Assembly: GCF_003344625.1 (NCBI RefSeq)
Contig: NZ_QPKJ02000009.1
Location: forward strand, 62,001-126,000
DNA length: 64,000 bases
Direction: 5' to 3'
Origin: Solirubrobacter deserti
Lineage (GTDB): Bacteria; Actinomycetota; Thermoleophilia; Solirubrobacterales; Solirubrobacteraceae
Shown: piece after piece, positions 14,446 through 22,203 of the stretch
How the letters are laid out: each line of letters begins with the position of its first letter
Numbering within the stretch: the stretch's first letter is position 1
Translations under genes and position numbers: made by a program
Notes under the pieces: generated by a model
The model's input: the letters and a program-made list of their open reading frames with translations, nothing else
Databases searched by the model: none
Told to the model about the DNA's origin: nothing

Positions 14446-15705
14446 TCAGCCGACGTAGGCGATCGTCTGCGGCCCCTCGGGCAGCACGCAGACGGTCGCG
14501 GAGTCGCCCTCGGCCGCGATGGTCGCCGCGATGTCGCGCGTCTGCTCCAGGTGCACGGCGCGCAGCTCGTCGTCGGTCAGATGGCCCGTGTGCATGACGA
14601 GCCGGGCGTGGTCCTGGATGTTGTACTGGATCTGGACCTGCCACTGGTCGGGCGTGACGTGGTCGGACTGCTTGATCGCCTGCAGGAACTCGCGCGGGGA
14701 GGCGTGGCGCTCGAGCAGCTCCCGGTAGGAGCCGTGCCCCGGGAAGCCGTCGCGGCACTCGGCGGCGCAGACGATCAGCCCGCCGGGCTTGACGACCTTC
14801 GCCGCGGCGCTCATGCCCTTCACGGCCTGGTAGAGGTTCTGGTCGAGCGGATAGCCGGAATTGCTGGTCACCACGACGTCGAACGGTTGCGGGACGGCCT
14901 GCATGGCGAAGCGCCGCGCGGCCTCGCACGCCGCCGCGTGCATCGGCGCCAGCTCTCCCCCGAAGGCCTCGATCACGCGCTGCTCGCGGTTGAGGATGAC
15001 ATCGAACGCGAAGTGCGGCGGGGCGGCACTCGCCGCGGCGCGGATGTCGGCGTGGACGGGATTCTCCTCGATCTCGCCCCAGGTCGCCTTCGGGTCGCCG
15101 ATGCGCGCCGCGTCGTGCAGCACGAGCACCGTGTCCAGCCCGGCCAGCCCGGGCGTGACGAGCTTCGGCCCGCCGCTGAAGCCGGCGAAGAAGTGCGGCT
15201 CGACGAACCCGGTGGTGATCCGCAGGTCGGCCTCGACCCACTCGGTGTTGATCCACACCGGGACGTCGCGGCCGTGCTCGCCCAGGTAGGTCAGCGTCGA
15301 CTTGTCGCGCGCGTCGTGGTTGACGACCCGCACCCGCTCGACCAGCTCGTCCCCGAGCATCGCGCGGATCTCCTCGTCCGTGTTGCCGCGGTGCGTGCCG
15401 GTGGCGACCAGCACCACGACGTCGTCGTCGGGCACGCCCAGCTCGTCGAGCACGGCCGGGATCATCTTGTCGCGCGGCTGCGCGCGCGTGCCGTCGCACA
15501 TCGAGATCGCGATCTTCATGCCGGGCCGCGCCAGCTCGCGCAGCGGCGGGCCGGCGACGGGCTCACGCAGCGCCGCGCGCAGTACCGCGGCCTCGTCGGG
15601 GGCGCCCGCGTGGTACGCGGGCTCGACCACGGTGGTGCGGTCGTCGGGCAGCTCGACCTCGAGCCCGCCGACGCCGTAGGCGAGTCGGACCTTCACCCCC
15701 GCCAC
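14446..15705 (-). CDS. larA: LarA-type nickel-pincer lactate racemase family protein
   Basis: 419 residues covering the LarA (DUF2088) family. The cofactor and catalytic positions of the Lactobacillus enzyme are present in order: H105 in TGTHR, H171 and K181 in VEPHFFAGFSGGPK, and H197 in VLHDAAR. In characterised LarA the Lys carries the nickel-pincer nucleotide, and the enzyme racemises lactate or epimerises related 2-hydroxyacids. The larB/C/E cofactor genes are not in this window and must lie elsewhere if the protein is active. The start is GTG 15705, with GTG 15696 as an alternative. It lies 1 bp after the SGNH hydrolase gene on the same strand, so the two are probably co-transcribed. 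Substrate is unknown. Confidence 0.85.
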   Translation of the reverse strand: MAGVKVRLAYGVGGLEVELPDDRTTVVEPAYHAGAPDEAAVLRAALREPVAGPPLRELARPGMKIAISMCDGTRAQPRDKMIPAVLDELGVPDDDVVVLVATGTHRGNTDEEIRAMLGDELVERVRVVNHDARDKSTLTYLGEHGRDVPVWINTEWVEADLRITTGFVEPHFFAGFSGGPKLVTPGLAGLDTVLVLHDAARIGDPKATWGEIEENPVHADIRAAASAAPPHFAFDVILNREQRVIEAFGGELAPMHAAACEAARRFAMQAVPQPFDVVVTSNSGYPLDQNLYQAVKGMSAAAKVVKPGGLIVCAAECRDGFPGHGSYRELLERHASPREFLQAIKQSDHVTPDQWQVQIQYNIQDHARLVMHTGHLTDDELRAVHLEQTRDIAATIAAEGDSATVCVLPEGPQTIAYVG

Positions 15706-15706
15706 T

Positions 15707-17182
15707 CTACGGGAGCGCGCGCAGCACCAGGTCCAGCGCGTCGTCGGCCCAGCCGAGCGTCTCGAGGCCCGAGGTGATGTTCTGCGGCGGCCGCCCGATC
15801 AGCGTGTCGCGCCCGATCAGCCAGTCGAAGTCGACGTCGCGCACGGCCACGCCGACGCCGCGCATCACGGTGATCAGCTCCTGCGCGATCAGGCCGTAGG
15901 CGACCGTCGTGGGGTGGACGCCGTCGAGCGAGAACAGGCCGCCGGTCGCGCGCCCGCCGTGCCCGTCGCTGGTGAGGAAGCGCGAGGTCACCGGCGGGGT
16001 CAGCTTCGCCACCGCGGGCGGCAGCGGATACGGCTCCCACCACTGCGGCCGCGCCGTCTCGTCGTCGATGTAACGGCGGGAGGCGAGCCGGTCGAGCAGC
16101 CCCGCCATGTCGAGCAGCAGCCAGTCGCGACCGTCGTGGCGCGCCCGTTCGACGGTGGCCTGGATGCCGTCGTTGAATGCGTCGATGGTGGCGTCGATGG
16201 TGCGGGCCTGGTCGCCGGTGATGTGCGGGTCGCGCTCGGGGTCGAACTGGTCGTCGCTGATCCACGGCCGTGTGTAGTAGGCGAAGTAGCGCGAGCCCTT
16301 CGCCATCTTGTCGGCGCTGACGCCGCGCGCGATCGGCGCGATCGTGACGTGCGGGACGGTGCACCAGATCACGTGGCGCGCCCGGGTCCCGCGCACCTGC
16401 TCCTCCAGCACCGCCAGCTCCGCGCGGAAGTGCTCGGGCCGCCAGAGCGTGTACTTGCCCTTGGCGCGCAGGTCGGCGTAGTCGTCACCGCTCCAGGCGA
16501 CCTTGAGGCTGGTCACCGTCCCGAGCGCGTTGTTGGCGCCGAGGAAGACGACGAGCGTCTCGATCCCGCCGTCCTCGCCGAGCGCCCGCGCAGCGTCGAG
16601 CAGCGTCATGGTGCGGCGCTCCGGCGGCCAGTGCGGATACACGTGCAGCGCGGCGCGCTCGCTGTCGCGGTCCACCTTGGACAGGACCCACGCGTCCTGC
16701 GCGGGCTCCTGCAGCCGGTCCAGGCAACGCTGCGCCGTCATGCTCAGCGCGTCCCGCAGGTCCCAGCCGTAGACGGCCAACGCGTGGTTGATCGCCGCGA
16801 CCTTCGGCGGCACGCTGCCGGCACCGCGCTCCCAGTAGTCCTCCAGCTCGTCCATCCAGCGCCACGCCGTGTACAGCGCGCGCGGCGCCTCCCACGCGGC
16901 GATCGACTCGCCTGCGACCCGCTCGAGCTCGCGCAGCAGGTACTCGATGTTGAACGGCAACCCGCCGGGACCGCCGTAGCGCGGGTAGCGATACCGGTCG
17001 TAGGTGCCGAGCGCGCGGGCGATGATCGCCGGGTAGGCGAGGTCGGTGTTGAACACCGCGCCGCTCTGCACGCCGTGGGTGAGCGAGTCGCCGAGCGCGA
17101 CGATGCGGTGCTTTGTCGTCCCGTCGCGGGCCGGCGTGACGGGGACGTTGAGGTCCGGCTCGAACACGGGGATGCGGGCCAT
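15707..17182 (-). CDS. SGNH/GDSL-family hydrolase
   Basis: 491 residues without a signal peptide. Block I GDSLTHG (around residue 32, Ser nucleophile), block III GANN (around residue 215) and block V DGVHPT (around residue 425, catalytic Asp-His) are all present. The protein is long for this superfamily; an insert between blocks I and III is rich in Trp and Tyr (AWRWMDELEDYWERG). Members are esterases or lipases of varied specificity. It precedes the LarA-type racemase by 1 bp, so an ester of a hydroxyacid is a conceivable substrate, but that is speculation. It is divergent from a MerR regulator across a 60-bp gap. Confidence 0.8.
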   Translation of the reverse strand: MARIPVFEPDLNVPVTPARDGTTKHRIVALGDSLTHGVQSGAVFNTDLAYPAIIARALGTYDRYRYPRYGGPGGLPFNIEYLLRELERVAGESIAAWEAPRALYTAWRWMDELEDYWERGAGSVPPKVAAINHALAVYGWDLRDALSMTAQRCLDRLQEPAQDAWVLSKVDRDSERAALHVYPHWPPERRTMTLLDAARALGEDGGIETLVVFLGANNALGTVTSLKVAWSGDDYADLRAKGKYTLWRPEHFRAELAVLEEQVRGTRARHVIWCTVPHVTIAPIARGVSADKMAKGSRYFAYYTRPWISDDQFDPERDPHITGDQARTIDATIDAFNDGIQATVERARHDGRDWLLLDMAGLLDRLASRRYIDDETARPQWWEPYPLPPAVAKLTPPVTSRFLTSDGHGGRATGGLFSLDGVHPTTVAYGLIAQELITVMRGVGVAVRDVDFDWLIGRDTLIGRPPQNITSGLETLGWADDALDLVLRALP

Positions 17183-17205
17183 CGCCTACTTGTAACCGAA
17201 TCCGC

Positions 17206-17236
17206 TTGACTCTCCACCAGGTGGAGACCTGAGCAT
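17206..17236 (+). promoter_or_regulatory. MerR-type promoter/operator with 19-bp spacer
   Basis: TTGACT (17206-17211) is followed after 19 bp by GAGCAT (17231-17236). The spacer opens with the perfect inverted repeat CTCCACC-A-GGTGGAG (17212-17226). An over-long spacer with a centred dyad is the signature of MerR-activated promoters. The -10 ends six bases before ATG 17243, predicting a leaderless, autoregulated mRNA. Confidence 0.8.
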
Positions 17237-17242
17237 GTCCGC

Positions 17243-18151
17243 ATGACCGCCCTGCTGAGCATCGGAGAGCTTTCCGCGCGCACCGGACTGCCCGTCCGGA
17301 CGATCCGGTTCTACTCCGACGCCGGCGTGGTGCCCGAGGCCGACCGCACCGAAGCCGGCTATCGCCTGTACGGCGAGGACGCGCTGGTGCGGCTCGGGCT
17401 GGTGCGGACCCTGCGCGACCTGGGGATCGATCTCGCGACGATCCGCCGGGTGCTGGAGCGCGAGGTCAGCGTGCCGGACGTCGCGGCGGCGCACGCCGTC
17501 GCGCTCGGTGCGCAGATCCGCGTCCTGCGCGTGCAGAAGGCCGTGCTGGAGGCGGTCGCACGACACGGAAGCGACCCACAGGAGCTACAGCGCATGCACA
17601 AGCTGGCGAAATTGAGCGACGACGAGCGCAAGCGGATCGTCGCGAACTTCCTTGACACGGCGTTCGAGGGGTTAGACATGGACCCGGAGTTCGTCGCGCG
17701 GATGAAGTCCGGGCTGCCGGAGTTGCCCGAGGAGCCGTCGCCCGAGCAGGTGGACGCGTGGATCGAGCTCGCCGAGCTCGTGCAGGACCCCGCGTTCGCG
17801 GCGAGCGTCCGGCGCATGTCCGAGCAACACGCGGCGGCGCGCGCGAGCGGCGAGCCGATGCAGCCCGACGCCGGCTGGCAGCGGGCCGCGGAGCTCGTGA
17901 GCGAGCGGGCGGGCGCGGCGCTCGCCGCCGGCGTGGACCCGGCTTCGGACGAGGCGGCGCGCATCGTCTCCGAGCTCGAGTCGGCCTTTCCGGGCGAGCA
18001 CACGCGCGCCGAGCTCGCCGACCGGATCGCGACCGGCACCGACCCCCAGGCCGAGCGCTATTGGCAGCTGCTGGCGATCATCAACGGCTGGCCGCCCGTG
18101 CCGACGACCGTGCCGGCGTGGGAGTGGTTCATCGCCGCGCTGCGCGCGTGA
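17243..18151 (+). CDS. MerR-family transcriptional regulator
   Basis: 302 residues. Residues 5-72 form the MerR winged helix (LSIGELSARTGLPVRTIRFY, then GYRLYGEDALVRL), followed by a coiled-coil dimer helix to about residue 115. The remaining 185 residues are helical, Glu/Ala-rich and cysteine-free, so a metal sensor is unlikely; a small-molecule-binding domain of TipAS-like type is possible but unproven. It is divergent from the SGNH hydrolase/LarA pair and ends adjacent to the convergent sugar-dehydrogenase gene. A dyad in its own 19-bp promoter spacer indicates autoregulation, possibly with control of the divergent operon. Confidence 0.85.
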   Translation: MTALLSIGELSARTGLPVRTIRFYSDAGVVPEADRTEAGYRLYGEDALVRLGLVRTLRDLGIDLATIRRVLEREVSVPDVAAAHAVALGAQIRVLRVQKAVLEAVARHGSDPQELQRMHKLAKLSDDERKRIVANFLDTAFEGLDMDPEFVARMKSGLPELPEEPSPEQVDAWIELAELVQDPAFAASVRRMSEQHAAARASGEPMQPDAGWQRAAELVSERAGAALAAGVDPASDEAARIVSELESAFPGEHTRAELADRIATGTDPQAERYWQLLAIINGWPPVPTTVPAWEWFIAALRA

Positions 18152-21100
18152 TCAGCGCACGTCGACGAGGCCGTCGTAGAGGCGGATGTCGTCGACGCGG
18201 CCGGTGAACCCGCCGACGCGCCACTCGTCCGTGCCGGGCCTCGCGGTGCGCTTGGCGGAGACGAGCCGGCCGTTGCGGTACGTACGCAGCGTCCTGCCGT
18301 CGAACGTCATCGCCACGCGCGTCCAGCGGTTGCGCGGCACGGTCAGAGCGCGGGTCGTGAGCCGGAACGCCGAGCCGCGCTTGAGGATCGTGCCGGAGCG
18401 CTGGGCGTAGACGCGCGCCGTGAGCGTGAACGCGGCGTCCGTGCGCGGGCCGCGCAGGATGAAGCCCATGCGGGTGTTCTTGAGCCGCAGCGACTTAATC
18501 CACAGGCCGACGAGCCTCGGACCGGCCGGCGGCACGTCGACGCTGGGCGGCGGCAACGGCGCGGGGTTGAGCTGGGGCGGCGCGGGCGGGTCGACCGTCG
18601 GCGTCGCGGTCGGTTCCGGCGTGGGCGTGGGCGCGGGAGGCGTCGGTTCGGGGTCCGGCGCCGTGTCCGGCCACGCCCCGCCGGACACGTGCCCGTCCGG
18701 CTGCCAGCTGCCGGTGAGCCACGTGGCGGGGAACGCGCTGAAGCTCGCGTGCTGGGCCGCCCGCGAGGCGGCCGCGCGGTCGGCCCAGGCCAGCGTCCCG
18801 GCCGAGTCCGGCGGGTTGTGCAGGGCCAGCCAGTAGGAGCGGCCGGTCACGATCGGCACGCCCGCGGGCAGATAGGCGGTGTTCCAGGCCCCCGCGACCG
18901 GCCGCTCGATCGACCCCGAGCCGAGCAGCGCGCCCGGCGCGCCGGTGCGGTCCGAGTAGAGGCCGAGCATCATCCGCGACGCGCGGCTGGACTGGTCCAG
19001 CCAGACGCGCAGCGAGTTCGCGGTGCCGGTGACGGCTCCCGTCATCTGGAAGATCGAGCCGCGCCCGGGCTGGGCCGTGCCGACGTGGCTGCCGACGAGC
19101 TCGGTGCCCGCGAGGCTGGTCCGCGGCGGGCGCGTGAAGCGCGCCGTGATGGTCGTGGCGCCGGACTGCGGCGCGGTGACCCGGCCGTCCGGGCTCGAGC
19201 CGGCCCAGCCGGCGAAGGTCCACTCGCCGTCCTCGAACACCTGCTGCGGCGCGGCGCCCACGTCGTTGAGCGAGCGCGCGAGCACCGTGCGCGTGAAGGG
19301 GGTGAGCAGCGTCTCGCTTCCGAGCGACGCGAGCAGCCCGGCCGGCTCGCTCGTCACGGTGAGATCCGCGGTCTTCGGCATCAGCGTGACCGTCTCGGTC
19401 GTGCGCAGGCCGGAGCTGTCGACGGCGGTCACCGTCAACTCGAGGTGTGACGGGTACTCGTGGTCGGGCGCGACGAAGCTGCCGGACGCGACCCCGGCGT
19501 AGTCCTGCACCGGGTGCGTGTGGCAGCTGGCGGCATCCAGGCGCGAGCAGTGACGCAGTCGCAGCGACCACGTCAGCGACGAGGCCGGCAGCGTCACGCC
19601 CGCGCTCGACCGCGCGGAGCCGCTGAAGCGGACCGTGTCGCCGACCGCCCATGGGGTGGTGGGCACGTCGAGCGTGAGCGTCGGCGGCGCGCCGATCGTG
19701 ATCGCCTGCGAGGCGGTGCCGGTCAGCCCGCGCGGGTCGGTCACGCGCAGGCGCACGGTCACGACGCCGGGCGAGCGGTAGGTGAACGAGGGCCGCGCGG
19801 CCGTCGAGTCGTCGTACTGGTTGTCGCCGTCCAGGTCCCAGGCGTAGGCGAGCGTCTGACGATCGGGGTCGGTCGACCCGCTGCCGTCGAAGTCGACCTT
19901 CAGCGGCACGACGCCCGCCGTCGGCGTCGCCGAGATCCGCGCGGTCGGTGCCACGTTGTCGGCCTGGATGCGCTTGATCGAGCCGCCCAGCAGGTCGGCG
20001 TAGTAGAGCGCGCCGTCGGGGCCCTGCGTGAGCCACACCGGCCCGTCGGCGTTGGACGCGAACGTGCGCCGCGTGCTCATGTCCGGCAGGCCGTCCGTCC
20101 CGCGCAGCGCGACCCAGATGCACCGGCGTGAGTAGTCGCTGAAGAAGAGCGCGTCGCGGTACTCGGCGCCGAGCGTGGTGCCCGTGTAGAAGGTCAGCCC
20201 GGAGATCGACGACGAGCCGCTCGGGCACTTCTCGCCCGCGACGACCTTCTCGGCGTGGCCGTACGCGTAGTACGGCGCGGTGTGCGCGCCGGCGCCCTGA
20301 CCGTAGAGCGTCTTGCACGAGCCGTTGTTGAGGGTCTCGTAGGACGTGCGCGCGCCGCCCTCGTAGCACGGCCAGCCGTAGTTGCGGACCTGCGCGAGGT
20401 TCTGCGTGCGGTTGATCTCCTCGTGCGTGTTCCAGCCGACGTCGCCGGACCAGACCTCGCTCGTGCCGGGCCGGAACGCGATCCGGAACGGGTTGCGCAG
20501 GCCGTAGGCGATGATGCGGCGCCGCTCGGGGTTGGCGTCGGAGATCGCCGGGTTGCCCGCGGACGCCGCGCCCGTGTCCGGGTTCACGCGCAGGATCGAG
20601 CCGTCGAGCGAGACCTTCTGCCCGGCCGGGCGGCGGAACGCCTGCGAGCGTAGCGCCCCGCCCTGCGAGGCCGCCCTGTCCGGCGCGCCGGGGTCGCCAC
20701 AGGGGTTGACGGGGTTGCCGTCCTGCCCGTAGTCGGCCCAGTTGAACGACGCGCCGTCACCGGAGGACACGTACAGCTGGCCGTCGGGCCCGAACTCGAT
20801 CGAACCCGTGGAGTGCGACGGGTACTGCTGGCACCAGTCCTCGATCAGCACCGTCTCGGTGCCGTCCGGCGCCAGGCGCGAGAGCCGGCCGCTGATCACG
20901 CAGCCGTCGTCGGTCGCGCCGGGCGGCGAGTCGCATTTGTCGCCCCAGCGTGGCTGCAAGGTGCTGTTGGGCGCCTTGTCGTACGCGTAGAGCACGTACA
21001 CGTACGGGCGCGAGCTCGTGAACTGCGGGTCGAGCGCCATGCCCAGCAGCCCGCGGTCCCAGAAGTCGTGCACCTTGTTGCGCAGGTCGGCGTACGGCTG

Positions 21101-21319
21101 CGGCGACGTGTCCGACAGGTTGTCGAACACGTTGATGATCCCGCTCTTGCTCGCGATGAACACGCGCCCGTCCGGGGCGAACCGGATCACCGTCGGATTG
21201 CCGAGATTGCTCCAGGCCGTCGTCTGCGTGAGCCCGCTCGGCAGCACGGGGGTCGCCGACGCCGACGCGGCGCCGGCAAAGGCGCCCAGGACGACGAGCA
21301 ATCCGACCAGCCTCCGCAT
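18152..21319 (-). CDS. Secreted PQQ-type sugar dehydrogenase-like protein with PKD and LamG-like domains
   Basis: 1055 residues. A Sec signal (MRRLVGLLVVLGAFAGAASASA) precedes a six-blade glucose/sorbosone dehydrogenase (GSDH) domain at about 28-450, with NPTVIRFAPDGRVFIASKSG, HSTGSIEFGPDGQLYVSSGD and YGLRNPFRIAFRPGT. A PKD domain follows at about 455-540 (DFDGSGSTDPDRQ), then Ig-like segments, an Asp/Pro/Thr linker and a C-terminal LamG/concanavalin-like domain (about 930-1055, with FDGRTLRTYRNGRL). The family oxidises aldose sugars using PQQ, or acts as a carbohydrate-binding propeller. Its layout suggests an extracellular protein that attaches to polysaccharide. Promoter evidence supports the ATG at 21319. 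Confidence 0.85.
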   Translation of the reverse strand: MRRLVGLLVVLGAFAGAASASATPVLPSGLTQTTAWSNLGNPTVIRFAPDGRVFIASKSGIINVFDNLSDTSPQPYADLRNKVHDFWDRGLLGMALDPQFTSSRPYVYVLYAYDKAPNSTLQPRWGDKCDSPPGATDDGCVISGRLSRLAPDGTETVLIEDWCQQYPSHSTGSIEFGPDGQLYVSSGDGASFNWADYGQDGNPVNPCGDPGAPDRAASQGGALRSQAFRRPAGQKVSLDGSILRVNPDTGAASAGNPAISDANPERRRIIAYGLRNPFRIAFRPGTSEVWSGDVGWNTHEEINRTQNLAQVRNYGWPCYEGGARTSYETLNNGSCKTLYGQGAGAHTAPYYAYGHAEKVVAGEKCPSGSSSISGLTFYTGTTLGAEYRDALFFSDYSRRCIWVALRGTDGLPDMSTRRTFASNADGPVWLTQGPDGALYYADLLGGSIKRIQADNVAPTARISATPTAGVVPLKVDFDGSGSTDPDRQTLAYAWDLDGDNQYDDSTAARPSFTYRSPGVVTVRLRVTDPRGLTGTASQAITIGAPPTLTLDVPTTPWAVGDTVRFSGSARSSAGVTLPASSLTWSLRLRHCSRLDAASCHTHPVQDYAGVASGSFVAPDHEYPSHLELTVTAVDSSGLRTTETVTLMPKTADLTVTSEPAGLLASLGSETLLTPFTRTVLARSLNDVGAAPQQVFEDGEWTFAGWAGSSPDGRVTAPQSGATTITARFTRPPRTSLAGTELVGSHVGTAQPGRGSIFQMTGAVTGTANSLRVWLDQSSRASRMMLGLYSDRTGAPGALLGSGSIERPVAGAWNTAYLPAGVPIVTGRSYWLALHNPPDSAGTLAWADRAAASRAAQHASFSAFPATWLTGSWQPDGHVSGGAWPDTAPDPEPTPPAPTPTPEPTATPTVDPPAPPQLNPAPLPPPSVDVPPAGPRLVGLWIKSLRLKNTRMGFILRGPRTDAAFTLTARVYAQRSGTILKRGSAFRLTTRALTVPRNRWTRVAMTFDGRTLRTYRNGRLVSAKRTARPGTDEWRVGGFTGRVDDIRLYDGLVDVR

Positions 21320-21325
21320 GCCCGG

Positions 21326-21331
21326 AAGCTA
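21326..21331 (-). promoter_or_regulatory. Leaderless -10 element TAGCTT
   Basis: On the minus strand TAGCTT ends six bases before ATG 21319, and CCGGGC fills the gap, leaving no room for a ribosome site. No good -35 was found. Confidence 0.5.
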
Positions 21332-21379
21332 GTGCTCTTTCGACGCTTTCTCGCGTGGATATTCGTCCATCCGGCGTGC

Positions 21380-21619
21380 CTAGCCGTGCCGGCGCGCGCC
21401 TCGGCGACCGTGACGGAACAGCAGGTGCGCCGCGAGCAGCACGGAGAACGTGCCGCACAGCGGCCAGGCGAGCTCTGGCTGGCCGGTGACGAAGTAGCCG
21501 ATCGCGTAGACCGCGGCGAGCCCGCCGCCGATGATGAGGACGAGCAGGCTCATCCCGACCGCGAAGTCCCACAACGGCGTGGTCGAGACGTCGGCGTACG
21601 GATCTGAGTGATCCCGGGG
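21380..21619 (-). CDS. Small two-helix membrane protein
   Basis: From GTG 21619 the product has 79 residues: a polar N-terminus (PRDHSDPYADVSTTPLW), two transmembrane helices (VGMSLLVLIIGGGLAAVYAI and LAWPLCGTFSVLLAAHLL) and a basic tail. A GTG at 21664 would add 15 Arg-rich residues and overlap the PadR gene; I prefer the shorter start, which leaves a 22-bp gap. Same strand as PadR, so possibly co-transcribed. Function is unknown. Confidence 0.6.
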   Translation of the reverse strand, partial: PRDHSDPYADVSTTPLWDFAVGMSLLVLIIGGGLAAVYAIGYFVTGQPELAWPLCGTFSVLLAAHLLFRHGRRGARRHG

Positions 21620-21641
21620 CACGGTCGCTCTGGTGGCGACC

Positions 21642-22145
21642 CTACGCCTCCTCGGCCTGCTCACGCAACCACTGCTGCATGACGGTGCTCGTGCGCAGGC
21701 CCAGATCCACCGTGCTGCGGAACGGGTGCTTGCGCGGGAGCGCGTCGAGCGCCTCCGCCGTCTGGCGCAGCATCGCGACGTACTGCTCCGTGTAGGCGAG
21801 CTCGCGCTCGACGGCAGCGCGGCGGTCCTCCGGCTCTAGCAGCGCGAGCAGGAACCAGCGCACCGCGGTCTCGTTGCGCTGGTTGCGATTGGCCTCGCCC
21901 TCGATCAGCCACGTCCGGATCTCGTCGTGGCCCGCGGGGGTGACGGCGTAGGTGCGGCTGTTGCGCGCGCCCTCGCCGACGACCTCCACCATGCCCGCCT
22001 CCTGGAGCCGGGCGAGCTCGGGGTAGATCTGGCTGTGGCTCGCGTGCCATGCCGTGCCCAGCGAGACGTCGAACTTCTGTGCGAGCTCGTAGCCCGTGGC
22101 CGGCTGCACGGCGAGCAGTCCGAGGAGCGCGTGGCGGAGGGACAC
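21642..22145 (-). CDS. PadR-family transcriptional repressor
   Basis: 167 residues from GTG 22145. The N-terminal winged helix reads SLRHALLGLLAVQPATGYEL and continues to the wing YAVTPAGHDEIRTWL; a C-terminal helical dimerisation domain follows (RRAAVERELAYTEQYVAML), as in Vir-like PadR proteins. A longer in-frame reading would run into the divergent transporter gene. A TACGAT -10 element eight bases upstream supports the GTG start. PadR proteins commonly repress multidrug transporters or phenolic-acid genes; here it faces a DHA2-type MFS transporter across a 58-bp gap with a textbook PadR operator. Confidence 0.85.
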   Translation of the reverse strand: MSLRHALLGLLAVQPATGYELAQKFDVSLGTAWHASHSQIYPELARLQEAGMVEVVGEGARNSRTYAVTPAGHDEIRTWLIEGEANRNQRNETAVRWFLLALLEPEDRRAAVERELAYTEQYVAMLRQTAEALDALPRKHPFRSTVDLGLRTSTVMQQWLREQAEEA

Positions 22146-22153
22146 CTGCCGCC

Positions 22154-22159
22154 ATCGTA
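22154..22159 (-). promoter_or_regulatory. -10 element of padR-like gene (TACGAT)
   Basis: On the minus strand TACGAT ends eight bases before GTG 22145, predicting a leaderless or nearly leaderless mRNA. It lies beside the PadR operator, consistent with autorepression. Confidence 0.45.
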
Positions 22160-22168
22160 CTGTCCGGA

Positions 22169-22193
22169 TTGACATGTCGACATAGACATGTAA
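22169..22193. promoter_or_regulatory. PadR operator, ATGT-N8-ACAT
   Basis: ATGT (22174-22177), eight bases, then ACAT (22186-22189) matches the PadR consensus spacing. It is embedded in a wider dyad running from TTGACATGTC at the left to GACATGTAA at the right. It covers the promoter region of both divergent genes. Confidence 0.8.
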
Positions 22194-22203
22194 GCCTCGA
22201 CAT

